From positions 1 through 31,440 of the forward strand of contig CAJLHL010000014.1 in the NCBI GenBank assembly GCA_905206455.1: DNA of 31,440 nucleotides, in the 5' to 3' direction. Under the pieces are notes generated by a model. The model ran no database searches, was not told the DNA's origin, and saw nothing but the letters and a program-made list of their open reading frames with translations. Of this stretch, positions 7,351-14,439 are shown piece by piece (position 1 is the first letter of the stretch; each line of letters opens with the position of its first letter). The stretch is from an uncultured Eubacteriales bacterium (lineage in GTDB: Bacteria > Bacillota > Clostridia > Peptostreptococcales > Anaerovoracaceae). Position numbers and translations under genes: made by a program.

Positions 7351-8181
7351 TTATCTGAAACGGATTCTTCCTTTTTTGTACGACTCAAACGTATCGATAT
7401 CCTGATTCTTCTTGAGCAGCGTACCGATAAACGGGAAATTGGAGGCTACCTTCTCCGGATCGATTCCGCCGAGGCTCAGCGCCTGCAGCCAGTCCAGGAG
7501 TTCCGACGTGCTCGGCTTTTTCTGGATTTCGTTCATGGAACGAATCCAGTAAAAAGCTTCCATCGCCTGATTGATCAGAGTCTCGTCCAGATCCTTATAA
7601 TGTACGTTTACGATTTCTCTCATCTTAGGCGCCAGAGGGAATTCGATATAATGGAAAATACATCTTCTCAGAAAAGCATCCGGCAGTTCTTTCTCCGCAT
7701 TGGAAGTGATGATGACGATCGGCCGGTGCTTCGCTCTGACCGTCTCTTTCGTCTCATTGATATAGAATTCCATCTTGTCCAGTTCCCACAGCAGATCGTT
7801 TGGGAACTCCAGATCGGCTTTATCGATCTCGTCGATCAGTAAAACCACCTGCTTGTCCGACTTAAAAGCTTCCCCCATCTTGCCCAGCTTAATATATTTG
7901 GAGATATCGCCCACATTTGCTTCCCCGAACTGGCTGTCGTAAAGTCTCTGAACTGTATCATAGACATAAAGACCGTCCTGCGCTTTCGTCGTGGACTTGA
8001 TGCTCCAGATGATGAGCTCCATGTCGAGGGAAGCGGCGATAGCCTCCGCTAATTTCGTCTTGCCCGTACCCGGTTCTCCCTTTACAAGAAGCGGCTTTTT
8101 CAGGGCCATAGCTACATTGACCGAATTCATCAGGTCGTCTGAAGCGACATAATCCGCGCTTCCTCTGAATCCATTTAACAT
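7351..8181 (-). CDS. MoxR-family AAA+ ATPase
   Basis: A 276-residue AAA+ ATPase. Walker A is GEPGTGKT at 35-42, Walker B is VVLLIDEIDKAD around 112-123, and sensor 1 sits in PIVIITSNAEKELPDAFLRR, which also carries the arginine-finger region. MoxR proteins work with VWA partners to remodel or activate enzyme complexes; the partner is encoded directly downstream. The start has a very strong GGAGGAGG six bases upstream. The length matches the short MoxR subfamily that accompanies CoxE-like proteins. The substrate is unknown. Confidence 0.93.
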   Translation of the reverse strand: MLNGFRGSADYVASDDLMNSVNVAMALKKPLLVKGEPGTGKTKLAEAIAASLDMELIIWSIKSTTKAQDGLYVYDTVQRLYDSQFGEANVGDISKYIKLGKMGEAFKSDKQVVLLIDEIDKADLEFPNDLLWELDKMEFYINETKETVRAKHRPIVIITSNAEKELPDAFLRRCIFHYIEFPLAPKMREIVNVHYKDLDETLINQAMEAFYWIRSMNEIQKKPSTSELLDWLQALSLGGIDPEKVASNFPFIGTLLKKNQDIDTFESYKKGRIRFR

Positions 8182-8272
8182 TTTTTTCCTCCTCCGTAAT
8201 CACAATCAAACTTATCCGGTTTCCGGAGAAAATTTCCTTCTCCGGATCTCATGTATTTCCGTTCCGCGCTCT

Positions 8273-8869
8273 TCAACGCAGATTCATAATCATCGGTACC
8301 AGCACCGGAATAATACAGGTCAGGACAAATCCCGACACAAAACTGTAAACTGCCGTCGTGCTTCCCGCGGATCTCTCTGTCACGGGAAGACAGGTGTCCA
8401 TCGCCGCCGCTCCCGCCGGAGCACAGGACTCGATGTATCCCACATATTTTGCCACAAAAGGAATACAGATAATCGCAAAAATCTCTCTCATCACGTTTGC
8501 CAGAAAAGAAATCGCCCCCAGTTCTGCGGAATATTCTGAGATGATGACCGGCGCCAGCGTGTACCAGCCGAATCCCGACGCCACCGCCGCGCTGTCCAGC
8601 GGCGACAGATCGGTCATCACAGCAGCTACCGCAGATCCTGCAAAGGTTCCCGCTATGACGAGAAAGGGAACAGCCAAAATCCGGAACCCATTTTGCCGGA
8701 TATCTTTCAGAACGGTTCCCTGGCGGCCGATATCGATTCCCACCAGAAACAACAGCAGGCACAGACCGGCCGTGAGAACCGGTCCGGTATTTTCGATGAA
8801 TACCGCCGGCATTACAGAACAGCCCGCTAAAACGCCGGCGATGACTGCAAGAATAATCGCAAAAGTCAT
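8273..8869 (-). CDS. lysO: LysO lysine exporter, C-terminal membrane subunit
   Basis: A 198-residue polytopic membrane protein of the DUF340/LysO family, which exports L-lysine in Escherichia coli (YbjE). About six hydrophobic segments are visible. Recognisable family features are LLLFLVGIDIG, SGFGWYTLAP and the ENTGPV/TAGL region at the start. In E. coli LysO is one ~300-residue chain; here the N-terminal part is a separate gene (8871-9212) whose stop is one base before this start, so both are translated together and presumably form one transporter. GGAGG overlaps the end of the upstream gene. Physiological substrate is inferred from the family. Confidence 0.85.
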   Translation of the reverse strand: MTFAIILAVIAGVLAGCSVMPAVFIENTGPVLTAGLCLLLFLVGIDIGRQGTVLKDIRQNGFRILAVPFLVIAGTFAGSAVAAVMTDLSPLDSAAVASGFGWYTLAPVIISEYSAELGAISFLANVMREIFAIICIPFVAKYVGYIESCAPAGAAAMDTCLPVTERSAGSTTAVYSFVSGFVLTCIIPVLVPMIMNLR

Positions 8870-8870
8870 A

Positions 8871-9212
8871 TCATTTTACCTCCGCCGCAGGACAGGCTTC
8901 GTCTTCCGCGTCAGAAATCTTTCTGCCTTTTCGATCCAGTCCCATGAGCTTTCTTCCGGCGAAAACAAACAGCACACTTCCCGCGACAGCGCACAGCGAG
9001 ACGATCAGAGCCCTGACGCCCAGCGTACCGACAGAGGAAAGCACTCTCTCATCGGCGCCGATATTGACCCCCATGGTAAAAATCAGGATCATAAGCGCCG
9101 CGGTCTGAAGACGCCCTATCCACTTATACTCCCTGTCCGGCTTCAAAACCTTTGCTCCGATAAAAATCCCGCCTGCGGCAAACAGCAGATATAATAACAG
9201 TGATGATAACAT
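8871..9212 (-). CDS. LysO lysine exporter, N-terminal membrane subunit
   Basis: A 113-residue membrane protein with about three helices, matching the N-terminal part of LysO/DUF340 exporters (LLYLLFAAGGIFIGAKVLK; then ALMILIFTMGVNIGADERV, the typical internal-repeat motif also found in the second gene as LLLFLVGIDIGRQ). The start at 9212 is chosen because GGGAG lies eight bases upstream; a GTG at 9260 would add 16 residues without a good ribosome site. It is translated with the following lysO gene. The short charged C-terminal tail (GRKISDAEDEACPAAEVK) marks the natural split point. Confidence 0.82.
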   Translation of the reverse strand: MLSSLLLYLLFAAGGIFIGAKVLKPDREYKWIGRLQTAALMILIFTMGVNIGADERVLSSVGTLGVRALIVSLCAVAGSVLFVFAGRKLMGLDRKGRKISDAEDEACPAAEVK

Positions 9213-9506
9213 AGATGATACTCCCGCTCGTTTTTTCTCTGCGCTTTTTTCAGCGTTCACGCCTGTGCACAGTTATATAGATTATATATCCTGCCGGGGA
9301 TATTTTCCATGACTTTTACCTAAGTTTGTATCAATCGCCGGGAAATCTTCAAATACCGCTGCAGAGAAATTTCCCTTCGATTCATTCTCAATAAACAAAA
9401 GTAAGTTGACTGTTATCCGTCTGCAGGCCCGCAGCCCGCTGATATTTCCATCTCTGCTTTTTGCCGGCACAAACTCATAAATTATAAAAAATATGTAAAT
9501 CTATTC
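9213..9506. other. non-coding region upstream of the LysO genes
   Basis: No supported gene. On the minus strand an AT-rich segment (around 9270-9290) with TATAAT-like sequence may be the LysO promoter, but no good -35 partner is visible. No recognisable lysine riboswitch or T-box sequence was found. Confidence 0.4.
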
Positions 9507-9535
9507 TTGCATTATCTGTCAGCACAGTGTATTAT
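9507..9535 (+). promoter_or_regulatory. possible upstream promoter of tRNA operon or of a small RNA
   Basis: TTGCAT (9507-9512) and TATTAT (9530-9535) are 17 bases apart. Transcription would start near 9542 and run through a hairpin-rich 120 bases into the tRNA promoter. It could be the first of two tandem tRNA promoters or drive an unknown small RNA. Confidence 0.45.
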
Positions 9536-9662
9536 ATTCGAGTAGTTGACCTTTGCACGTCAAAATGCAGCAGAATCAGCATTCAAAGAATCGACGGGAG
9601 TCTGCATAATTCTCTTAAAATCAGAGAGACTGAAAAAGATAAAAAATCCCGAAAATTTCTTG

Positions 9663-9691
9663 TTGACAAAGCCGCTTTACGGTGGTAATAT
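9663..9691 (+). promoter_or_regulatory. tRNA operon promoter
   Basis: TTGACA (9663-9668), 17-base spacer, TAATAT (9686-9691), about 45 bases before tRNA-Met. Confidence 0.8.
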
Positions 9692-9735
9692 TTAATCCGA
9701 CGCGTTGAACGGTCGTTTTTCGCGGTCGCACACTT

Positions 9736-9812
9736 GGCGGGATAGCTCAGATGGCTAGAGCGTCCGGTTCATACCCGGAAGGTCGTAGGTTCGATCCCTA
9801 TTCCCGCTACCA
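9736..9812 (+). tRNA. tRNA-Met (CAT), elongator type
   Basis: Full cloverleaf of 77 bases with encoded CCA. Anticodon stem TCCGG/CCGGA encloses TTCATAC. It lacks the three G:C pairs under the anticodon loop that mark initiator tRNA, and resembles Bacillus elongator tRNA-Met. A tRNA-Ile2 with modified C34 cannot be fully excluded. Confidence 0.9.
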
Positions 9813-9817
9813 ATTGT

Positions 9818-9893
9818 GGGCGTTTAGCTCAGCTGGGAGAGCGTCTGCCTTACAAGCAGGATGTCATAGGTTCGAGCCCTATAACGCCCACCA
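9818..9893 (+). tRNA. tRNA-Val (TAC)
   Basis: 76 bases with CCA; acceptor GGGCGTT/AACGCCC, anticodon loop CTTACAA. Five bases after tRNA-Met. Confidence 0.95.
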
Positions 9894-9937
9894 TTATCAT
9901 CAACGGTGTCTGTTGCCATTGATGGCTGAAAATATGC

Positions 9938-10014
9938 GGTCCGGTAGTTCAGTTGGTTAGAATGCCAGCCTGTCACGCTGGAGGTCGACGGTTCGAGCCC
10001 GTTCCGGATCGCCA
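9938..10014 (+). tRNA. tRNA-Asp (GTC)
   Basis: 77 bases with CCA; acceptor GGTCCGG/CCGGATC (one G-U pair), anticodon stem CCAGC/GCTGG around CTGTCAC, discriminator G73 as expected for tRNA-Asp. Confidence 0.95.
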
Positions 10015-10038
10015 TTTTTTACTTAAAATTATCGATTT

Positions 10039-10115
10039 GGTGGGTGTCGTCAAGTGGTTAAGACCCAGGGTTGTGGCTCCTGTATACGTGAGTTCGAATC
10101 TCACCATCCACCCCA
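10039..10115 (+). tRNA. tRNA-His (GTG)
   Basis: 77 bases with CCA. It has the extra 5' G (G-1, position 10039) opposite C73 that identifies tRNA-His; acceptor GTGGGTG/CATCCAC, anticodon loop TTGTGGC. Confidence 0.95.
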
Positions 10116-10148
10116 TCCGTAGTTTTAGTATCCAATTATATATGACGC

Positions 10149-10223
10149 AGGGGTATCGCCAAGCGGTAAGGCAATGGATTCTGATTCCATCATGCGTAGG
10201 TTCGAATCCTACTACCCCCGCCA
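10149..10223 (+). tRNA. tRNA-Gln (CTG)
   Basis: 75 bases with CCA. Anticodon stem ATGGA/TCCAT around TTCTGAT; T arm GTAGG/CCTAC. Acceptor pairs 2-7 are GGGGTA/TACCCC, but the terminal pair is A1 opposite C72, a mismatch where tRNA-Gln normally has a weak T1-A72 pair. CTG rather than the commoner TTG anticodon, so a TTG species should exist elsewhere. Confidence 0.93.
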
Positions 10224-10275
10224 ATTTCAGATAGTTTCTCGATTTGTCGGGAAACTATCCTATTGAAAAGAATAT

Positions 10276-10350
<75 letters not shown>

Positions 10351-10357
10351 TCTTCAG

Positions 10358-10385
10358 AAAGACTGCCGGATTGCAGTCTTTTTTC
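10358..10385 (+). terminator. tRNA operon terminator
   Basis: AAAGACTGC (10358-10366) and GCAGTCTTT (10373-10381) form a perfect stem with a 6-base loop followed by a T-run, directly after tRNA-Cys. Confidence 0.93.
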
Positions 10386-10414
10386 TTTTTGTCTTCTTTT
10401 CATACGGCAAAAAT

Positions 10415-10455
10415 AAAAAAGATGTTTCGGGCGCCGGTTTCCCGGCTCTCGAAAC
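10415..10455 (-). terminator. terminator of the sigma factor operon
   Basis: On the minus strand GTTTCG...CCGG, a GAAA loop, then CCGG...CGAAAC (10455 to 10424) form an interrupted stem, followed by ATCTTTTTTATTTTT. It lies ~45 bases after the DUF4367 gene. Confidence 0.85.
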
Positions 10456-10499
10456 ACCCTTTCTGTCCGTCGCACTTTTTCTGTAACTTCTGTCTCCGC

Positions 10500-11813
10500 C
10501 TATGAAATACTGTCTGCCGTTTTCAGCGCGATACTCTCCGCCACGCGTAAAAGTTCGCTGTCGCTGAGACTCCCCGCCGCGCACTGAATGCGTATGGAAG
10601 TCTCTCCGCGGTCCCAGTACAGCACTGTCTGTCCGGCTCCGATATTGAGAGGATTGCGGTGATATAAAATCGCCTTGCTGCCGTTGACCGAAATATTCTT
10701 TCCATTTTTTGCGGCGGCTTCATAAAAATCAAACCCTTTCGGATAATACTGCAGCGTCATCAGATTCTGAGATTCACTGTTTTCAAAGATGATTTCCACA
10801 CAGTCCCCGGCGGATACGTAAGCTCGCCGATACCCCTCCGGCAGATAATCCGGATAATATACCTGCTCTAAATCCGCCGGAAAATCAGAAATGCCCGCCG
10901 CCGAGCTGGAATCCCATCCGTTGGTTCCAGGGCGGCCGGAGCCGCCTCCGCTGCCGCCTGCAGGACTCTCCGGCACAGAAGGATCGTCGGAGGGATCGCC
11001 TGCAGAAGATTCAGATCCGCTCTGCGAACTATTCTCCTGCGGAAGATCGGCTTTTTCCAAATACTCCTCATCTGACCGGTGAGAAGCAGAAGGCGAATTT
11101 TTCTCTGCCGTGCCCTCGCGGTATATCGTTTCTCCACTCTTGTCCTGAGCGTGTGTATCCTTTCCTTCAGACATTTCATCCCCGCGTCCCGGCCTGTCAG
11201 AATCCTCATCATCCCCATCTTCTGAAACACGGGAATCCATGGCATCCGAATTCATCGAATTCCCCGTATCATCCGATCCGCTCAGAAGTGCGTATAACTC
11301 ACTTCTGAGATGTTCGGACTGCGGTGAAGCGAGAATTCCCGCACCTGCGGCAAAGATGAGAAAGAGCGCGCATACCGCTGACACAGCGCGCATACGCCTC
11401 CGGTTTCCAAAGAAAGCCTCTCTTCTCTCTTTGTCTGCCGCCATCTTCCGAAGTTTCTTTTCCAGCCGGGGAGGGATTTCCACGCCGGCCATCTCCCGCT
11501 GTACCGCCTCGCACTCTTCCTGAAACTTATGATCCAGATAAGCGGCCATCTCGGAGAGAATTTCATCCATCGGATCTCCGGCCTCTTCCTTTTGAAAGCC
11601 GCGCTCGCCTTCTGCCGCAATCGGTCTCGATTCGGCCGGCGTCCCGGCGTTCTCCGGCAGGGACAAATCCGGAGCGAGGTTCTGATTTTCGGATCGTCCG
11701 AAAGGAATATCCCTTCTGCATCCCTCGTCATTTTGTGCGTCCGGCTTTCCCTCTGTCCGCTGAATTTGAGAACTGTGAGCAGACTTCAGAGCCGCTTTCT
11801 TCCATTTTTTCAA
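10500..11813 (-). CDS. putative membrane anti-sigma factor with DUF4367 domain
   Basis: A 437-residue single-pass membrane protein. Residues ~80-150 (cytoplasmic) are helical and charged; one membrane helix follows (AVSAVCALFLIFAAGAGIL). Then comes a long Ser/Asp/Glu/Pro-rich low-complexity stretch, and the C-terminal ~120 residues (from DLEQVYYPDYLPEGYRRAY to LRVAESIAL) match the DUF4367 domain found on clostridial anti-sigma proteins. It lies seven bases after the ECF sigma gene, so it very likely binds and inhibits that factor and senses envelope stress outside the cell. There is no zinc-finger HxxxCxxC motif. The start is a TTG with GGG nine bases upstream; no better start exists nearby. 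Confidence 0.8.
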   Translation of the reverse strand: MKKWKKAALKSAHSSQIQRTEGKPDAQNDEGCRRDIPFGRSENQNLAPDLSLPENAGTPAESRPIAAEGERGFQKEEAGDPMDEILSEMAAYLDHKFQEECEAVQREMAGVEIPPRLEKKLRKMAADKERREAFFGNRRRMRAVSAVCALFLIFAAGAGILASPQSEHLRSELYALLSGSDDTGNSMNSDAMDSRVSEDGDDEDSDRPGRGDEMSEGKDTHAQDKSGETIYREGTAEKNSPSASHRSDEEYLEKADLPQENSSQSGSESSAGDPSDDPSVPESPAGGSGGGSGRPGTNGWDSSSAAGISDFPADLEQVYYPDYLPEGYRRAYVSAGDCVEIIFENSESQNLMTLQYYPKGFDFYEAAAKNGKNISVNGSKAILYHRNPLNIGAGQTVLYWDRGETSIRIQCAAGSLSDSELLRVAESIALKTADSIS

Positions 11814-11819
11814 GTCTTC

Positions 11820-12377
11820 TCACCCTTTCTTTCCTCTGAGATCTGTTCCAAATGCGTCTGAGATTTTTTGCCGGATACGCTGCATTTTCTTTCTGCAGGC
11901 GGCTTCCGAAATTCCGAGAATTCCGGCCGCCTCTCTGTAAGAATTCCGCCCGTCATACCTGCAGGAAAGTATGATCTTTTCGTCTACACTCAGATGCTGT
12001 TCCGCAAACCGCAGGATCTCCGACACTTCCGCTCTGCGAGAAACAGGGTCGTCTCCTCCCCGCCTGTCTATAAGATAAAACAACTCATCGTCCTGTTTTG
12101 TGACATATTTTTCTTCGCGTCTGCGCATATTTGCGGCGGTGGATAACACCGTTTTATAAATATAGCTCTTGACCTGAGGAGAATCCGGCTCCTCCAGCCG
12201 GTCCATATACTTTATGATGCGCTCGAATGCTGCCTGAGTACAGTCCTGAGCCAGTTCCGTTTCCGAGAGTTCTTTCAATGCCACTCGGTAGACGAAAGAC
12301 GCATATAGATGATAAATCTTATTAAATTTTTCCCGGTCCGGATCTGTCATCCCGCTCGTCATCAAAACAAACATCAT
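11820..12377 (-). CDS. ECF-type RNA polymerase sigma factor
   Basis: A 185-residue sigma-70 family protein with only regions 2 and 4. Region 2 is at ~20-85 (YRVALKELSETELAQDCTQAAF, then VKSYIYKTVLSTAANMRRR, the core-binding and -10 recognition part). Region 4 is at ~130-175 (LSVDEKIILSCRYDGRNSYREAAGILGISEAACRKKMQRIRQK, a helix-turn-helix for -35 recognition; written here in pieces as LSVDEKIIL, YREAAGILGI and KKMQRIRQK). It is followed by its probable anti-sigma factor. GGGAG lies six bases before the first ATG. Only 42 bases separate it from the upstream FMN enzyme gene with no terminator, so co-transcription is possible. The regulon and stimulus are unknown. Confidence 0.9.
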   Translation of the reverse strand: MMFVLMTSGMTDPDREKFNKIYHLYASFVYRVALKELSETELAQDCTQAAFERIIKYMDRLEEPDSPQVKSYIYKTVLSTAANMRRREEKYVTKQDDELFYLIDRRGGDDPVSRRAEVSEILRFAEQHLSVDEKIILSCRYDGRNSYREAAGILGISEAACRKKMQRIRQKISDAFGTDLRGKKG

Positions 12378-12419
12378 TGTCTTCTCCCGCTCAGAAATGT
12401 CGCGCCATGCAATTATATT

Positions 12420-13442
12420 TTATTTCGGCAGCCTCACCATATCCGATGTAATGTCCTTGAGGGACAGCGCACCGCACATTTCCATGGTGTCCTTCAACTC
12501 TTCGCCGATTTTTTCGATATACGCGGCCACACCGGCCTCCGCACCTCCGTACACAGCGGTGACAAACGGTCTGGCGATGACAGCGGCGTCCGCGCCCATC
12601 GCCAGAGCCTTGAATACATCTACACCAGAGCGGATTCCCCCGTCAACGATCACTTTCATCGTGCCATTGACCGCATCCGCAATTTCAGACAGAACCTCGG
12701 CTGTCGCCGGACACTGATCCAGTACGCGGCCGCCGTGATTTGATACGACGATGCCGGCGGCTCCCGCCGCTTTCGCTTTCAGAGCACCCTTCACCGTCAT
12801 AATGCCTTTTACGATAAATGGTCTGTCCGTCCGGGCGATGATCTGAGTCAGCTCTTCCACAGACTTCATGCCTGCAGGGGGTTCCATATTTTTTAAAAAC
12901 GGCAGCCCCGCCGCATCTACATCCATCGCGACGGCAAAAGAATCCGACTCCCGTATCAGCCGAAGCTTGTCCTCGAGAACCGCGCCGCTCCAGGGCTTTA
13001 CCGTAGGAATTCCCCGGCCGCCCGCGATTCTGATCGCAGCGGACGCCGCCGCCATTACAGCCGGGTTCGCGCCGTCTCCTGTAAAAGCTGCGATCCCGTT
13101 TTCCGCACATCCGCGCACCAGAGCGTCATTATAAGTCATATCATCGTAAGCGTCGCTGTAGTGCAGATTGACCGCCCCTACGGGACCTGCAAAAAAAGGA
13201 TAGCGAAAATTCTCTCCGAAAATTTCAAGAGAGGTATCCGTCTCGCCCATAGGACAGATAGTATCCATATTGACACGAATCTCCTGCCATTTCTGAAAAT
13301 TTCTCACGGCAGTATCCCCCGTCCCCTTCGCTCCGGGCCCCGGCATGGTATTCCTGCAGGCTGCGCCGTTACAGATATTACAGGCCCTGCACAGGCCGCC
13401 GATATTGTTTTTCGCGTTTTTTACCGCATCTTCATATTTCAT
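12420..13442 (-). CDS. FMN-dependent alpha-hydroxy-acid dehydrogenase family protein
   Basis: A 340-residue TIM-barrel flavoprotein related to lactate/glycolate oxidases (LldD family). FMN and substrate motifs are visible: RPFIVKGIMTVKGALKA, GIVVSNHGGRVLD with the catalytic His in SNHGGR, and VIVDGGIRSGVDVFKALAMGAD for phosphate binding. The N-terminus carries a C-x2-C-x2-C-x4-C motif (CRACNICNGAACRN) followed by GPGAKGTG, a feature of a clostridial subgroup rather than of classical oxidases; it may bind metal or an iron-sulfur centre. In an anaerobe a dehydrogenase role is more likely than O2-dependent oxidation. AAGGGAG precedes the ATG. The substrate cannot be told from sequence. Confidence 0.85.
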   Translation of the reverse strand: MKYEDAVKNAKNNIGGLCRACNICNGAACRNTMPGPGAKGTGDTAVRNFQKWQEIRVNMDTICPMGETDTSLEIFGENFRYPFFAGPVGAVNLHYSDAYDDMTYNDALVRGCAENGIAAFTGDGANPAVMAAASAAIRIAGGRGIPTVKPWSGAVLEDKLRLIRESDSFAVAMDVDAAGLPFLKNMEPPAGMKSVEELTQIIARTDRPFIVKGIMTVKGALKAKAAGAAGIVVSNHGGRVLDQCPATAEVLSEIADAVNGTMKVIVDGGIRSGVDVFKALAMGADAAVIARPFVTAVYGGAEAGVAAYIEKIGEELKDTMEMCGALSLKDITSDMVRLPK

Positions 13443-13707
13443 AAATAGGGCTCCCTTCGCTGTTTTGATTCTCGGTATTTTCTCTGCGTTATTGTATCAT
13501 CGTACGGCGGCAAGTTCCATATGAAATTGCGTTCCAATTCTCCGGAAATGCCCGGAAGTTAGCGAAACAAAGACATTCCAGACCAAAAGATATTAGCGCA
13601 AGACTCATTGTATTTCCAAATATACCGGCGGGCATTTTTCTGCACTATCTCTGAGAATCGTCCGTCTCTTTTGAAATTTGAACGATGGTGCAAATCTTTA
13701 TATTTTC
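13443..13707. other. intergenic region between FMN enzyme and cstA operon promoter
   Basis: No gene is supported in the 469-base gap 13443-13911. The left part carries the 5' region of the minus-strand FMN enzyme gene, without a clear promoter; the right part holds the plus-strand promoter and structured leader described separately. Confidence 0.5.
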
Positions 13708-13736
13708 TTGACATTCAAAGTTTTTTTGTATATAGT
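13708..13736 (+). promoter_or_regulatory. cstA operon promoter
   Basis: TTGACA (13708-13713), 17-base spacer rich in T, TATAGT (13731-13736). Transcription would start near 13743, giving a 5' leader of about 170 bases. Confidence 0.78.
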
Positions 13737-13743
13737 AAGTGGC

Positions 13744-13839
13744 GGATCAGAACGGGTATAAATGTTGCAATAACAACGCTTCCAGCCGTTTTTAAGATCA
13801 GGAACGTCCCTTTTCAGATGTCCTGATCCACGGTGGGAC
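13744..13839 (+). promoter_or_regulatory. structured 5' leader with competing stems (possible attenuator)
   Basis: TCCTGATCC at 13821-13829 can pair either with GATCAGGA (13796-13803) or with GGATCAG (13744-13750), so two stems exclude each other. AACGG (13751-13755) pairs with CCGTT (13786-13790), which runs into TTTTT and encloses a GTTG/CAAC hairpin, resembling a weak terminator. GTCCC (13806-13810) can pair with GGGAC (13835-13839). The arrangement looks like a switchable leader for the downstream transporter; no known riboswitch class was recognised. Confidence 0.4.
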
Positions 13840-13911
13840 AAAACAGGCACTTTCTTTCGTTCTCATCCGATTTTTATTTTACTGAGACTAATTTTCACAG
13901 GAGATTCAGAT

Positions 13912-14418
13912 ATGGCGGGAGAAAAGACGCGCGGGGAGATCATCGACTGGCTCGCTTCCTACTACAGCGCATATTACGATGTCCATCGTCAGGAAGAAGA
14001 GATGCATCCGCTGGTGCTTCGATGCGATCTGCACGTAAATAATCAGAAGTATTTCCTTTCTCGTAAAAACGTGCTCTGGGAAGCAAACTGTCACGAATAT
14101 GTCTATGTATTTTCCGTTCCCCGCCTGACAGAGGAAGTTTACCGCCGGTGCGAGGAATTTACCCGGGAGGAGGGATGCAAACTCATCGATCCGAAACCGG
14201 GACATATGTACACATATCTCACCTGCCTTATCATCGCGGACGAGACAGAACCTCAGGCCGTAAAAATGCTGAAAAAAAGCCGGATCCAAAAAAGTTTTCG
14301 CTTTTCGCTGAGAGGCTGGATGGAATTGCATACAGCTGTCCTGGATCGCTCGGAAGGCCGTACGGTCACAAATCTGAGCGGCAGGGCAAACGCGAAATTA
14401 TTCAATCATATTATTTAA
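13912..14418 (+). CDS. uncharacterised protein encoded before CstA
   Basis: A 168-residue soluble protein of a family I do not recognise. It has no signal peptide or membrane helix. It begins with a charged helix (GEIIDWLASYYSAYYDVHRQ) and continues as a mixed alpha/beta domain; conserved-looking parts are YFLSRKNVLWEANCHEYVYVF, with aromatic-rich strands, and GHMYTYLTCLIIADE (positions ~40-60 and ~100-115). There are no obvious catalytic motifs. AGGAG precedes the ATG, and the stop is 21 bases before cstA, so the two genes form an operon. A role in regulating or supporting CstA activity is the natural guess from context but is only inference. Confidence 0.8.
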   Translation: MAGEKTRGEIIDWLASYYSAYYDVHRQEEEMHPLVLRCDLHVNNQKYFLSRKNVLWEANCHEYVYVFSVPRLTEEVYRRCEEFTREEGCKLIDPKPGHMYTYLTCLIIADETEPQAVKMLKKSRIQKSFRFSLRGWMELHTAVLDRSEGRTVTNLSGRANAKLFNHII

Positions 14419-14439
14419 TCAACTTAAAGGAGAGTTATC

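Noticed and set aside
8214..8245. Hairpin TCCGGAGAA/TTCTCCGGA between LysO and MoxR genes
   Set aside because: A clear stem but no T-run in either direction, so not called a terminator.
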